From positions 1-42,952 of IMG/VR virus record IMGVR_UViG_3300036398_001959: a DNA stretch of 42,952 nucleotides; one strand, given 5' to 3'. The DNA is from a virus. Positions 31,447-38,083 of this stretch are shown here, piece by piece. A program made the position numbers and the translations under genes. Position 1 is the stretch's first letter. Each line of letters starts with the position of its first letter. Under the pieces are notes generated by a model. That model ran no database searches and was not told the DNA's origin. It was given only the letters and a program-made list of their open reading frames with translations.

Positions 31447-32918
31447 ACATATCCAGTCATGTCATACTTAGTTGCATTCTGAACAGTGGATCTTGTTGCA
31501 TATATATTACAGATGTTTCCTTTTTCCATCTTAATTGCATAAACATTTAATTTGTTGTGATAAAACAAGTAGTTATCAATGGGACTTTTTACATCCTTTT
31601 GAACTTCTTTTAACAACTTTTTCGCACCACTTTTGCTCACAACATAACACAAACAAGACCAAGACTGATAAACTTTGCACACATTCTCTTTATTAATAAA
31701 TAAACTTTCTTTATTTTTTTTATATCTAATATTACCCGTAGGTGGTGTGTATGCAGTAAATACATCCCAATCATCTGGTAACTCACCAATATACTTAACT
31801 AATTTATCATTAAAATTACTATTAAGAACAATGTCATCTTCCATTAAAACCATGTAATCGTAATCAGATTCAACAAAGTTTTGCCATGCGGTATAGTTAC
31901 TTGCCCAGATGCCTAGTTCTCCAGGCTTCCATCCATCTCCAAAGTGTCCTAGTGGATCTATTTTTAATTTAGAATCTTTATAGAATAACTTTACATCGTC
32001 AGTATTTTTAATAATTATTGTGGGGGTTTCTATTTTTTCAAAGGTTTCTTTAAGGGTTTTAGTTGCATTTTTGGTTAAAGAGTTTCTTTTTTCCATAAAC
32101 TTGCTTGGTGTCTCATCATGAAATATTACAAAACATCCCGATGGTTTAACAACTTTTGCTACTATTTCACTATTTAAATTAAAAAACATTTCTTTGGGGT
32201 AGGCTTTTGATTTTTTGCTCCACCAATAGTCTATGTTATTTTTTGATTGCATATGAAAATTACCGTGAGCAGAGTTAATAGAGTTTTTTGCATCAAGTAT
32301 ATGAGTAAACAGAGGCATTGAGTATGCATTTCCTAGAGCATATAGTATTACATCTGCTGCTTGATTATTGTGTCCGTAACTATCTAACTTATATTTTTTA
32401 TTAATGTAGTGTAGTTTAACCAAGGTTTTTGCATAACTTCTTTTAATTAAATAACAAGCAGTAGACCATTCGTAAGACATTTTTTTATGTGAATTAAACT
32501 TTTCTTTTTTGTGTAAATTAAAAGTAATAGGTTCATTCTTAATCATTATTAGTTGAACAATCTCTGCCCTTTGAGGTATCTGAGACTTCACATAGTCCCA
32601 ATCAAATGGCCAATGTTCAACGGTATCAAAACTAAAATCATCTTCCATAATAATTGCATACTCGCTATCAGATGTTTCAAGCCAGTGACTTAAAGCCTTA
32701 ATATGAGATGTCATACAGCCGATCTCTGATGATCTAAGTTTTGGATACTTACCTTCTATGATTTCAGACAGGTCGCTATTTCTACCGTCAACAGCCTCTA
32801 TAACTTCATAATCTGTTATTCCATATTTTTTAAATTGTTTTTTTGCATTGTCTAGTCGATGTGTATGATCTTTTATATTAATTAAATATACTGGCCCAAA
32901 GTTCTTTAACTTATCCAT
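31443..32918 (-). CDS. Tandem-domain GT25-like glycosyltransferase
   Basis: 491 aa with two glycosyltransferase domains. Domain 1 (about 1-215): VYLINIKDHTHRLDNAKKQF, YEVIEAVDGR, SEIGCMTSHIKAL and IIMEDDF (EDD at 92-94), the classical GT25/LPS glycosyltransferase order. Domain 2 (about 260-491): a divergent relative with GELGIWASNYTAWQNF and YMVLMEDDIVLN (EDD at 360-362). Gene fusion or internal duplication is likely. It starts 8 bases inside the end of the methyltransferase gene, so both are on one transcript. Confidence 0.85.
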   Translation of the reverse strand: MDKLKNFGPVYLINIKDHTHRLDNAKKQFKKYGITDYEVIEAVDGRNSDLSEIIEGKYPKLRSSEIGCMTSHIKALSHWLETSDSEYAIIMEDDFSFDTVEHWPFDWDYVKSQIPQRAEIVQLIMIKNEPITFNLHKKEKFNSHKKMSYEWSTACYLIKRSYAKTLVKLHYINKKYKLDSYGHNNQAADVILYALGNAYSMPLFTHILDAKNSINSAHGNFHMQSKNNIDYWWSKKSKAYPKEMFFNLNSEIVAKVVKPSGCFVIFHDETPSKFMEKRNSLTKNATKTLKETFEKIETPTIIIKNTDDVKLFYKDSKLKIDPLGHFGDGWKPGELGIWASNYTAWQNFVESDYDYMVLMEDDIVLNSNFNDKLVKYIGELPDDWDVFTAYTPPTGNIRYKKNKESLFINKENVCKVYQSWSCLCYVVSKSGAKKLLKEVQKDVKSPIDNYLFYHNKLNVYAIKMEKGNICNIYATRSTVQNATKYDMTGYV

Positions 32919-33486
32919 TTTTTGATATCCATACCTGATAATCCATAATGATTAGGCTGTATTGTTTTTTGTGTTGACTTAAGAACTTGTCTATACCTGG
33001 TTTTGGAGATAGGCTTTTTTCTTTAGATGAGTGTGTCCATTGATAATCATCAAAAGCCATTATTCCAAAAGGTTTTAGTTTATCCCATGAAAGGGTTGCA
33101 TCTTTGTAAACACCTTCTGCTGTGTGATCTCCATCAATATATATAAAATCGTAATGATTTTTCTCTGCTGTTTTTAGAAACTCATGAGAGTACCCTTTTA
33201 TCTTACATATGTTTGGATAAACAGACATGCGTTTATCATAAAAAGTTTCTAACTCATTCCAATCAAAACCCTTGTGTGCCTCTTCTTCTGAACCACACCA
33301 TGTGTCTACATCGGTCAACCAAGAAGAGTGATCTGTAAGTATATTATCTAACATCCACTCGGATGCGTCTCCTGTATATGCTCCTATTTGCAGAAAATCT
33401 ATAAGTGGCTTGCCTGCAAATCTTTTGGGGAGCACTAAATTAAAATAGTCAATAGCATTTTTTTCAAACCAGTTTGGATACCCCAT
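32911..33486 (-). CDS. Methyltransf_24-type SAM methyltransferase (minus copy)
   Basis: 191 aa from ATG 33486. PLIDFLQIGAYTGDASEWML is motif I and NHYDFIYIDGDHTAEGVYKD holds the hallmark YIDGDH; GIMAFDDYQW follows. Such enzymes often O-methylate sugars. The frame is open up to 33540, but the TATAAT box sits exactly 6 bases before ATG 33486, and the longer form would overlap the divergent gene, so 33486 is preferred. Confidence 0.85.
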   Translation of the reverse strand: MGYPNWFEKNAIDYFNLVLPKRFAGKPLIDFLQIGAYTGDASEWMLDNILTDHSSWLTDVDTWCGSEEEAHKGFDWNELETFYDKRMSVYPNICKIKGYSHEFLKTAEKNHYDFIYIDGDHTAEGVYKDATLSWDKLKPFGIMAFDDYQWTHSSKEKSLSPKPGIDKFLSQHKKQYSLIIMDYQVWISKNG

Positions 33487-33492
33487 ATATTT

Positions 33493-33498
33493 ATTATA
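33493..33498 (-). promoter_or_regulatory. Leaderless -10 for minus methyltransferase
   Basis: TATAAT on the minus strand, then AAATAT (6 bases), then ATG 33486; no ribosome site. It is divergent from the promoter at 33509-33517. Confidence 0.7.
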
Positions 33499-33508
33499 CC
33501 CTATCCTC

Positions 33509-33517
33509 TGATATACT
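33509..33517 (+). promoter_or_regulatory. Leaderless extended -10 for plus methyltransferase
   Basis: TGATATACT, 6 bases (GTATGT), then ATG 33524. No ribosome site. The two divergent start codons are only 37 bases apart. Confidence 0.75.
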
Positions 33518-33523
33518 GTATGT

Positions 33524-34105
33524 ATGCCTATTAAAACCATCTCACAACATCAGTTAAACAATGCTAAGTTATTTAGAAATAAAGAAGAGTATGCCAAGCA
33601 CATACCAAAAGGATCCAGAATCCTTGAAATAGGCACTCTTGCTGGTGATTATGCTGAAGTACTAATCAATGAGGTAGAACCTGCCTCTATCGACCTTATA
33701 GATGTGTTTGAGGCCCATGATTGGCCTGACTGTAATCGTTTTGATAAGCGTGGTCATTTTAAGTTTGTACAAAATAGATTTAAAAATGTAAAAAATATTA
33801 CATATCATAAGGGGTATAGCAACCTAATAATGCCAGGAATAGGCAAAGAGTTTGACTATATATATATTGATGCTAACCATGACTATGAGCACTGTAAGGG
33901 TGATCTAATGAATTCCCTGCCACTTTTGGCGGAAGGTGGAATAATTGGGTTTAATGATTATATAGTAGATCAAGACCATGGTGTTGACTATGGTGTTATT
34001 GAGGTGGTTTGTGAGTTTTTAAATGATAACCAAGACTGGGAAGTAGTAGGTTTTGCATTACAAGAAAATATGTATGCAGACATATATATTAAAAGGATTA
34101 GTTAG
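33524..34105 (+). CDS. Methyltransf_24-type SAM methyltransferase (plus copy)
   Basis: 193 aa. GSRILEIGTLAGDYAEVLIN is motif I; IDLIDVFE the acidic end of strand 2; FDYIYIDANHDYEHCKGDL the YIDxxH block; GGIIGFNDY follows. A diverged relative of the minus-strand neighbour. It is leaderless and its stop overlaps the next start (TTAGTG). Probably modifies the same glycan as the flanking glycosyltransferases. Confidence 0.85.
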   Translation: MPIKTISQHQLNNAKLFRNKEEYAKHIPKGSRILEIGTLAGDYAEVLINEVEPASIDLIDVFEAHDWPDCNRFDKRGHFKFVQNRFKNVKNITYHKGYSNLIMPGIGKEFDYIYIDANHDYEHCKGDLMNSLPLLAEGGIIGFNDYIVDQDHGVDYGVIEVVCEFLNDNQDWEVVGFALQENMYADIYIKRIS

Positions 34106-34824
34106 TGGATTTTGTTTACATATGTAGGGCTGGAGATAATGAGGAACTAAGATACTCAATTAGGTCAGTGGTACATAGTTTCCCAGAAGCCCGTATCTGG
34201 GTCGTAGGAGGCAAGCCAGACTGGTATACAGGGCATTATATAGAGGTCTACCAAACAGGAAGCAAGTACACTAATGCGATTAATAATCTTAATGCTGCCT
34301 GTAGTTCACAAAACATATCAGATACCTTTGTATTAATGAACGATGATTTTTTTATATTAAAAAGTGTTACATCAATTAAAAATTTTTATAGCGGATCATT
34401 ACAAGATAAGATAGATAAGTATATAAAGATTAGTGGACACACAGCGTACATTAGAAAATTAATATCAACAAATAATAAACTTAGTTCAAGCGGTATTGAC
34501 AACCCTTTAGATTATGAACTACATGTGCCAATGATTATGGAAAAAAATAAACTACATTTTATATTAGATAAGTATCCAACCTATTTATGGAGATCTGTTT
34601 ACGGAAATTTATACAAAGTTGGAGGGGACATTGCTGAAGATGTAAAAATTTATAGCAATAATAGATATAATGGCAGATCAAAATCAACAACAGATGACTC
34701 TACTTTTATATCAACAGAAGATAAATCTTTTAATATGATTAAAGATAAAATAATTAAGTTATTTCCAAACCCATCTATTTATGAGTCCCCTTGGCAGGAA
34801 TCGAACCTGCGACACCAGGCTTAG
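34105..34824 (+). CDS. Stealth-like sugar-phosphate transferase whose end lies antisense in a tRNA
   Basis: 239 aa, GTG start with AAAGGATT upstream. DFVYICRAGDNEELRYSIRS and FVLMNDDFFILKSV (near residue 72-85) match Stealth/capsule phosphotransferase conserved regions 1 and 2; HVPMIMEKNKLHFIL follows as in region 3. Transfers a sugar-phosphate or sugar to a surface polymer. No stop codon occurs before the convergent tRNA-Arg, so the last 13 residues (SPWQESNLRHQA region) are read from the complement of the tRNA 3' half. Confidence 0.75.
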   Translation: MDFVYICRAGDNEELRYSIRSVVHSFPEARIWVVGGKPDWYTGHYIEVYQTGSKYTNAINNLNAACSSQNISDTFVLMNDDFFILKSVTSIKNFYSGSLQDKIDKYIKISGHTAYIRKLISTNNKLSSSGIDNPLDYELHVPMIMEKNKLHFILDKYPTYLWRSVYGNLYKVGGDIAEDVKIYSNNRYNGRSKSTTDDSTFISTEDKSFNMIKDKIIKLFPNPSIYESPWQESNLRHQA

Positions 34825-34858
34825 AAGTCCTGTGTTCTATCCACTGAACTACAAAGGG
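34786..34858 (-). tRNA. tRNA-Arg (anticodon TCT)
   Basis: Acceptor CCCTTTG/CAAGGGG with discriminator A, D arm GTTC/GAAC, anticodon loop CTTCTAA (TCT), T arm GCAGG-TTCGATT-CCTGC. CCA is not encoded (CTC). Reads AGA, a codon used very often here. Last tRNA of the minus-strand cluster. Confidence 0.95.
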
Positions 34859-34862
34859 TTGG

Positions 34863-34933
34863 AGCGACTAGCGAGAATCGAACTCACACATTAACCTTGG
34901 CAAGGTTACGCACTACCACTATGCAATAGTCGC
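34863..34933 (-). tRNA. tRNA-Gly (anticodon GCC)
   Basis: Acceptor GCGACTA/TAGTCGC, discriminator T, anticodon stem TAACC/GGTTA with loop TTGCCAA (GCC). CCA is encoded immediately after (34862-34860), leaving one base before tRNA-Arg. Confidence 0.95.
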
Positions 34934-34937
34934 TTGG

Positions 34938-35010
34938 CTGGGGATGCAGGCATCGATCCTGCGACATCCGAATTAACAGTTCGGCACTCTACCATCTGAG
35001 TTAATCCCCA
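34938..35010 (-). tRNA. tRNA-Asn (anticodon GTT)
   Basis: Acceptor TGGGGAT/ATCCCCA, discriminator G, D arm ACTC/GAGT, anticodon stem CCGAA/TTCGG with loop CTGTTAA (GTT). CCA is encoded (34937-34935). Confidence 0.95.
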
Positions 35011-35014
35011 TTAG

Positions 35015-35088
35015 TACACCAGGTAGGACTTGAACCTACGATAACCGAATTATGAGTTCGGGGCCTTAACCAACTTGGCTACTGGTGT
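35015..35088 (-). tRNA. tRNA-Met (anticodon CAT)
   Basis: Acceptor ACACCAG/CTGGTGT with discriminator A, anticodon stem CCGAA/TTCGG with loop CTCATAA (CAT), T arm GTAGG-TTCAAGT-CCTAC. The paired A1-T72 argues against an initiator; it could be elongator Met or a lysidine-modified Ile tRNA. First tRNA of the cluster. Confidence 0.92.
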
Positions 35089-35249
35089 GTATTAATAGTA
35101 TATCCATTACTCTCTAAATCGTCAACTATTGCATTAACAATTTTAGTATAGTCTATATCCATAATAAAATGGTTTTCTATTTTATGCATATTGATTGATG
35201 TAGGACCAACCTTTTGCAAAGAATTTGCAATAACCTCTTTATACGACAT
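35079..35249 (-). CDS. Small protein, 56 aa, ending in tRNA-Met
   Basis: KVGPTSINMHKIENHFIMDI and YTKIVNAIVDDLESNGYTI suggest a small alpha/beta protein. The start overlaps the upstream nuclease-like gene; the stop codon TAG is formed by the first bases of the tRNA-Met gene (acceptor end), an overlap of 10 bases. Unrecognised. Confidence 0.6.
   Translation of the reverse strand: MSYKEVIANSLQKVGPTSINMHKIENHFIMDIDYTKIVNAIVDDLESNGYTINTHQ
35097..35125 (-). promoter_or_regulatory. Promoter for the tRNA cluster
   Basis: On the minus strand TTGACG (35125-35120), a 17-base spacer and TATACT (35102-35097); transcription would start within a few bases of the tRNA-Met 5' end at 35088. It lies inside the 56-aa gene at 35079-35249. 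Confidence 0.8.
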
Positions 35250-35634
35250 AATCTATATATCTTACTTCATCAATAATTTTATTTTTTAGTGCAGTTCTAA
35301 TCATTTTATCAGAGTAAGATCCTGGATCTGGTTTTGCAGAAAAATAAACAACATACTTAAGAGTATGAGATAATTTAATTAATGCACCATTAGCAATTGC
35401 TTTCTTAACATTGTCTGTTCTTTTGGCACCAGGCCTCTTGTTATCTCCATCTTTACCACCCTTGCACTCTACATATTCAAAGGTTTCTCCATGAGCCCTA
35501 AAGTCTACTTCACACCCAATATTTTCAAACACATAGTTTTTATCTATCTTTGTAAATCCACGACTAACCAAATCAACATACACTATGCTTTCAAACTCAT
35601 CGCCACTTTTTTTGGATTCAGACTGAAAATTCAT
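35239..35634 (-). CDS. PD-(D/E)XK endonuclease-like protein
   Basis: 131 aa. SGDEFESIVYVDLVSRGFTK (Glu13/Glu15), GCEVDFRAHGE (Asp44) and FEYVECKGGKDGDN (Glu56-x-Lys58) give the full E-D-ExK order, followed by a basic helix KRPGAKRTDNVKKA. Likely a small DNA endonuclease or Holliday-junction enzyme. ATG 35634 lies just after the upstream stop; a TTG at 35646 would extend it by four residues. Confidence 0.7.
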   Translation of the reverse strand: MNFQSESKKSGDEFESIVYVDLVSRGFTKIDKNYVFENIGCEVDFRAHGETFEYVECKGGKDGDNKRPGAKRTDNVKKAIANGALIKLSHTLKYVVYFSAKPDPGSYSDKMIRTALKNKIIDEVRYIDYVV

Positions 35635-35635
35635 T

Positions 35636-35722
35636 CTACTGCTCAACCTTATATGTCATAGCAATATAGCATGCAACATATCCCATAATGAATGATGGTA
35701 TTAAAAATAAAACATGTATCAT
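35636..35722 (-). CDS. Membrane micro-protein, 28 aa
   Basis: ATGA overlap with the upstream stop. A single hydrophobic helix (VLFLIPSFIMGYVACYIAM) with a charged tail (TYKVEQ). Its stop is two bases from the next ATG. Coding status rests on position in the coupled operon. Confidence 0.45.
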   Translation of the reverse strand: MIHVLFLIPSFIMGYVACYIAMTYKVEQ

Positions 35723-35943
35723 ATGTTTACCCCCTCATCTTTTTTCCAATGGACAAAAGATTTAATATATACAATACCATATGCAATAGCAGCAACTATA
35801 AATCCATATTGATTAGTAGCAAGGGCATAGGCAATCCATAGACATTCATTGACACATAAAACTAGCCATCCCCATATAGTCTTACGACCTACAAGAAATA
35901 TTCCTGCAACACCAATGGCTGCTAATATCCAAGACCACCACAT
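35719..35943 (-). CDS. Membrane protein, PnuC-like fragment, 74 aa
   Basis: Three hydrophobic segments: WSWILAAIGVAGIFLVG, WGWLVLCVNECLWIAYALAT and FIVAAIAYGIVYI, with GRKTIWGW between the first two as in PnuC-type transporters, and a basic/acidic tail. Short homologues of this kind are common in phages. Transport function is doubtful because half of a full carrier is missing. Confidence 0.65.
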   Translation of the reverse strand: MWWSWILAAIGVAGIFLVGRKTIWGWLVLCVNECLWIAYALATNQYGFIVAAIAYGIVYIKSFVHWKKDEGVNI

Positions 35944-35945
35944 GT

Positions 35946-36110
35946 CTATATACCTGCAATTATCGCTAAGAGAAAGCCAATAATCAAACCACCAAAACCA
36001 AATACCATATGGTATGACTTTTGATAATGATCAATAATGATTTCATGCACGATATCTTTAGGTATGTTGGTGTACTTATCGTTACCATTGTCAACCTTAT
36101 ACTGTTTCAT
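35946..36110 (-). CDS. Single-helix membrane protein, 54 aa
   Basis: A soluble N-terminal half (NIPKDIVHEIIIDHYQK) and one C-terminal membrane helix (MVFGFGGLIIGFLLAIIAGI). TAATG overlap with the upstream gene. Unknown function. Confidence 0.6.
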   Translation of the reverse strand: MKQYKVDNGNDKYTNIPKDIVHEIIIDHYQKSYHMVFGFGGLIIGFLLAIIAGI

Positions 36111-36250
36111 TACTGTACCACATCTACTGGAATCATCATTTCACATTTATAACAATAGTAGTACCTTGAGCCAGTAAATGGGCATGAACCAGCAGGCTCA
36201 AGTGAATGACCCCTTAACTTACAGACAGTTCTTTTAATTAGATGAATCAT
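36110..36250 (-). CDS. DUF1660-like zinc protein, 46 aa
   Basis: VCKLRGHSLEPAGSCPFTGS then YYYCYKC matches the DUF1660 phage family order C-K/R-L-x-GH, CxFTG, CxxC. Four cysteines and His14 can bind zinc. It overlaps both neighbours. Confidence 0.7.
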   Translation of the reverse strand: MIHLIKRTVCKLRGHSLEPAGSCPFTGSRYYYCYKCEMMIPVDVVQ

Positions 36251-36494
36251 CTGATGCTCCCTTACCTAGTCCATGGTGCTCTAATTCATGTTTACCCCAT
36301 GCAATTGCTGCACAAATGTCAAATGCCTTTTGAGTTCGGCGGGACTTATTTAAACCATTAGTCTTCCAAAGATCTGAGGTAGCAAGAATGTCAATTGCTA
36401 TATCATTTCTAATCTCTTTAACTGTATAAACAATAAAGTTCCATACCTGAGCCTTTTGCTCATCAGTTAAATCTTTAGTCCAGTCCTCACTCAT
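36234..36494 (-). CDS. Helical protein, 86 aa
   Basis: Acidic N-terminus (SEDWTKDLTDEQKAQVWNF) followed by helices and TQKAFDICAAIAWGKHELEH; polar tail. AAGG lies 6 bases before ATG 36494 whereas ATG 36500 is too close. Unrecognised. Confidence 0.65.
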   Translation of the reverse strand: MSEDWTKDLTDEQKAQVWNFIVYTVKEIRNDIAIDILATSDLWKTNGLNKSRRTQKAFDICAAIAWGKHELEHHGLGKGASDDSSN

Positions 36495-36606
36495 CATCAT
36501 CCTTTTTTAATGTATCTTTTGGAACCCAAACCTTTTTACCATCTTTGTATACTGGCCAATAGTTAAGACTACGCCAGTCCATCTTCATAATTTTAGGTTC
36601 GTTCAT
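36487..36606 (-). CDS. Micro-protein, 39 aa
   Basis: GAGGTGGGG precedes ATG 36606. MDWRSLNYWPVYKDGKKVWV reads like a short beta-strand domain; acidic end (KKDDDE). Overlaps the next start. Unrecognised. Confidence 0.55.
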   Translation of the reverse strand: MNEPKIMKMDWRSLNYWPVYKDGKKVWVPKDTLKKDDDE

Positions 36607-36624
36607 GCCCCACCTCTTTTAGTT

Positions 36625-36783
36625 TTATTCAAACTGAGATTTTAAGAATCCTTTAATGTCTTCATAAATTCCGCTAATCCATGCATGCTGAATGTCACCT
36701 TCTGGAACATTGTTTGCTGCCAACACATCAACCTTACGCTGTTCGATAAGTTCAATAACCTTATCCATATCTTCTTTTGTCAT
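36625..36783 (-). CDS. Small helical protein, 52 aa, first gene of the minus operon
   Basis: GGGGA 6 bases upstream of ATG 36783 and a strong promoter further up. DMDKVIELIEQRKVDVLAAN and IYEDIKGFLKSQFE indicate two helices. Unknown function; heads the operon that runs to 35079. Confidence 0.65.
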   Translation of the reverse strand: MTKEDMDKVIELIEQRKVDVLAANNVPEGDIQHAWISGIYEDIKGFLKSQFE

Positions 36784-36820
36784 TTATTTCCCCATTCTTT
36801 TTAGATATTATTACTATTAC

Positions 36821-36850
36821 ATTATACACTTGAATGAACTACAGTGTCAA
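36821..36850 (-). promoter_or_regulatory. Consensus promoter of the minus-strand small-gene operon
   Basis: TTGACA (36850-36845), 18-base spacer, TATAAT (36826-36821) on the minus strand. The 36784-36902 stretch otherwise shows nothing recognisable. Confidence 0.85.
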
Positions 36851-36902
36851 GCCTAGTCCCACTCTATATTGTTTATGCTTAGCCAATCGAGATAGTTGAT
36901 GA

Positions 36903-37001
36903 TCATTTTTCATCTACTAAGTACTCAAAGACATCGCTAACTACTTTATCAATGTCCGCAGGGTACATAAACTCCAACTGACACACCCTACAATCACACA
37001 T
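36903..37001 (-). CDS. Leaderless Cys-rich micro-protein, 32 aa
   Basis: MCDCRVCQLEFMYP gives Cys2, Cys4 and Cys7 at the very N-terminus, then DIDKVVSDVFEYLVDEK, a helix. Driven by a near-consensus promoter with the -10 six bases from the ATG. Possibly the remnant of a longer zinc-finger protein. Confidence 0.5.
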   Translation of the reverse strand: MCDCRVCQLEFMYPADIDKVVSDVFEYLVDEK

Positions 37002-37007
37002 CTATCT

Positions 37008-37036
37008 AGTATATACCATATACAGTCAAAGGTCAA
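37008..37036 (-). promoter_or_regulatory. Leaderless promoter for 36903-37001
   Basis: TTGACC (37036-37031), 17-base spacer, TATACT (37013-37008), 6 bases (AGATAG), ATG 37001. The -35 overlaps the stop codon of the luciferase-like gene. Confidence 0.75.
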
Positions 37037-37809
37037 GCAATTAGGTGTTTATTATTTTTAACAAAGTCTACTATGCGCCTGTACTCTTCATCAGATCCAT
37101 TAACATGAAACATTACATCATTTATTCCATCACTCTTTAAACTATTTAAAATATCTATAAGACCATTAGAATCAGCAAATACAGCATCTTGTGGTATATT
37201 TCCTTGATTTTTTAATACATTAATTTCTTTTAGTGTGCTTCTAATAAAAGGGCACATCGTAACAATCTTTGGCTTAGAAATTTTTTTAAATTTATTTTCA
37301 TGAATATGCTTATCATAAGATGTCATGTTGTAGTCTGCATATTTTTCTGTTAGATTAAATATTTCATCGCTCATACCAGAAACGCATATTGCTGGAGGCT
37401 TCATAATATTTTTGCAGTATTCTATAAATACTGGAACATAATCTATAAGATATTGTTTTCTTTCTAAAAAATGAGATGAATCATTTACATCACCAATTAC
37501 TCCACCAAGAGACTGTTCGTAATCATTTACTGTTCCAGCAACAAAGTTAATCCAAACTCTATCATCATCTATCTCATTTAATGATTTAACTATAGATGCT
37601 AAATATTGCGGGGATATAGTGTAAGGCCTAATAGCAACTATATACTTTAACTTATGGCTAGTATCTATAGACCTAGCAATGAATGTAAAATAATCACCTA
37701 GGCTAGATCCATATGGCAAAAGTATGCCTGTAAACCCAGCGTCTTCTAACTCTTGTGATACTTTGGGAAGTGTAGTTGCATTAGCACTATCAAATAGGTA
37801 TATATTCAT
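37033..37809 (-). CDS. Mini luciferase-like monooxygenase (LLM/SsuD family), copy 3
   Basis: 258 aa and the clearest of the three. AGFTGILLPYGSS, LKYIVAIRPYTISPQYLASI, DRVWINFVAGTVNDYEQSLG and LERKQYLIDYVPVF align block by block with SsuD ([62 protein letters not shown]). DEIFNLTEKYADYNMTSYD matches DVAQELAAEQVDLYLTW, and the last 40 residues match the final barrel unit. The insertion loops of SsuD are missing. ATGA overlap with the upstream zinc micro-gene indicates coupling; there is no ribosome site. Confidence 0.75.
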   Translation of the reverse strand: MNIYLFDSANATTLPKVSQELEDAGFTGILLPYGSSLGDYFTFIARSIDTSHKLKYIVAIRPYTISPQYLASIVKSLNEIDDDRVWINFVAGTVNDYEQSLGGVIGDVNDSSHFLERKQYLIDYVPVFIEYCKNIMKPPAICVSGMSDEIFNLTEKYADYNMTSYDKHIHENKFKKISKPKIVTMCPFIRSTLKEINVLKNQGNIPQDAVFADSNGLIDILNSLKSDGINDVMFHVNGSDEEYRRIVDFVKNNKHLIA

Positions 37810-37910
37810 TTAATAAAATATGTTGTATAACAGTTTGCACAATAGATGGCATTGCCTTTAGCCTGACTAGCATTAGGCTGATCACAAACAGAACACTTAA
37901 TTCCCGTCAC
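37806..37910 (-). CDS. Zinc-ribbon micro-protein, 34 aa
   Basis: Cys6-x2-Cys9 (KCSVCDQ) and Cys24-x2-Cys27 (YCANCYTTYF) form a complete minimal zinc ribbon. GTG start overlaps the upstream TGA (GTGA) and the stop overlaps the luciferase-like gene (ATGA). Confidence 0.6.
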   Translation of the reverse strand: MTGIKCSVCDQPNASQAKGNAIYCANCYTTYFIK

Positions 37911-38041
37911 GCAGATAACCCCATCAGCAGATGTCTTTTGCATACACCAGATACAATATATTTGGACTCACCAACAGTTACGACTTGATCGTACTCTGCT
38001 TGGAGGTCGCAAAAATTACATTTTTCTAGTTGATTGGACAT
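37907..38041 (-). CDS. Leaderless zinc-finger protein, 44 aa
   Basis: Cys8-x2-Cys11 (EKCNFCDLQAEY) and Cys34-x2-His37 with SGVCKRHLLMG, similar in layout to the DUF7455-type protein (C-x2-C then C-x-x-H). First gene of the three-gene operon ending with luciferase-like copy 3. Confidence 0.65.
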   Translation of the reverse strand: MSNQLEKCNFCDLQAEYDQVVTVGESKYIVSGVCKRHLLMGLSA

Positions 38042-38047
38042 ATAAAA

Positions 38048-38056
38048 ATTATAGCA
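38048..38056 (-). promoter_or_regulatory. Leaderless extended -10 for the zinc/luciferase-like operon
   Basis: TGCTATAAT on the minus strand, 6 bases (TTTTAT), ATG 38041. Divergent from the promoter at 38069. Confidence 0.75.
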
Positions 38057-38068
38057 CATTCAGGTCAG

Positions 38069-38077
38069 TGGTATAAT
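38069..38077 (+). promoter_or_regulatory. Leaderless extended -10 for 2OG oxygenase
   Basis: TGGTATAAT, 6 bases (TAAAGA), ATG 38084. The divergent ATGs are 42 bases apart. Confidence 0.75.
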
Positions 38078-38083
38078 TAAAGA

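Noticed and set aside
33487-33540. Longer start (33540) for the minus methyltransferase
   Set aside because: It would overlap the start of the divergent gene, and the TATAAT box 6 bases before ATG 33486 makes the shorter form more likely.
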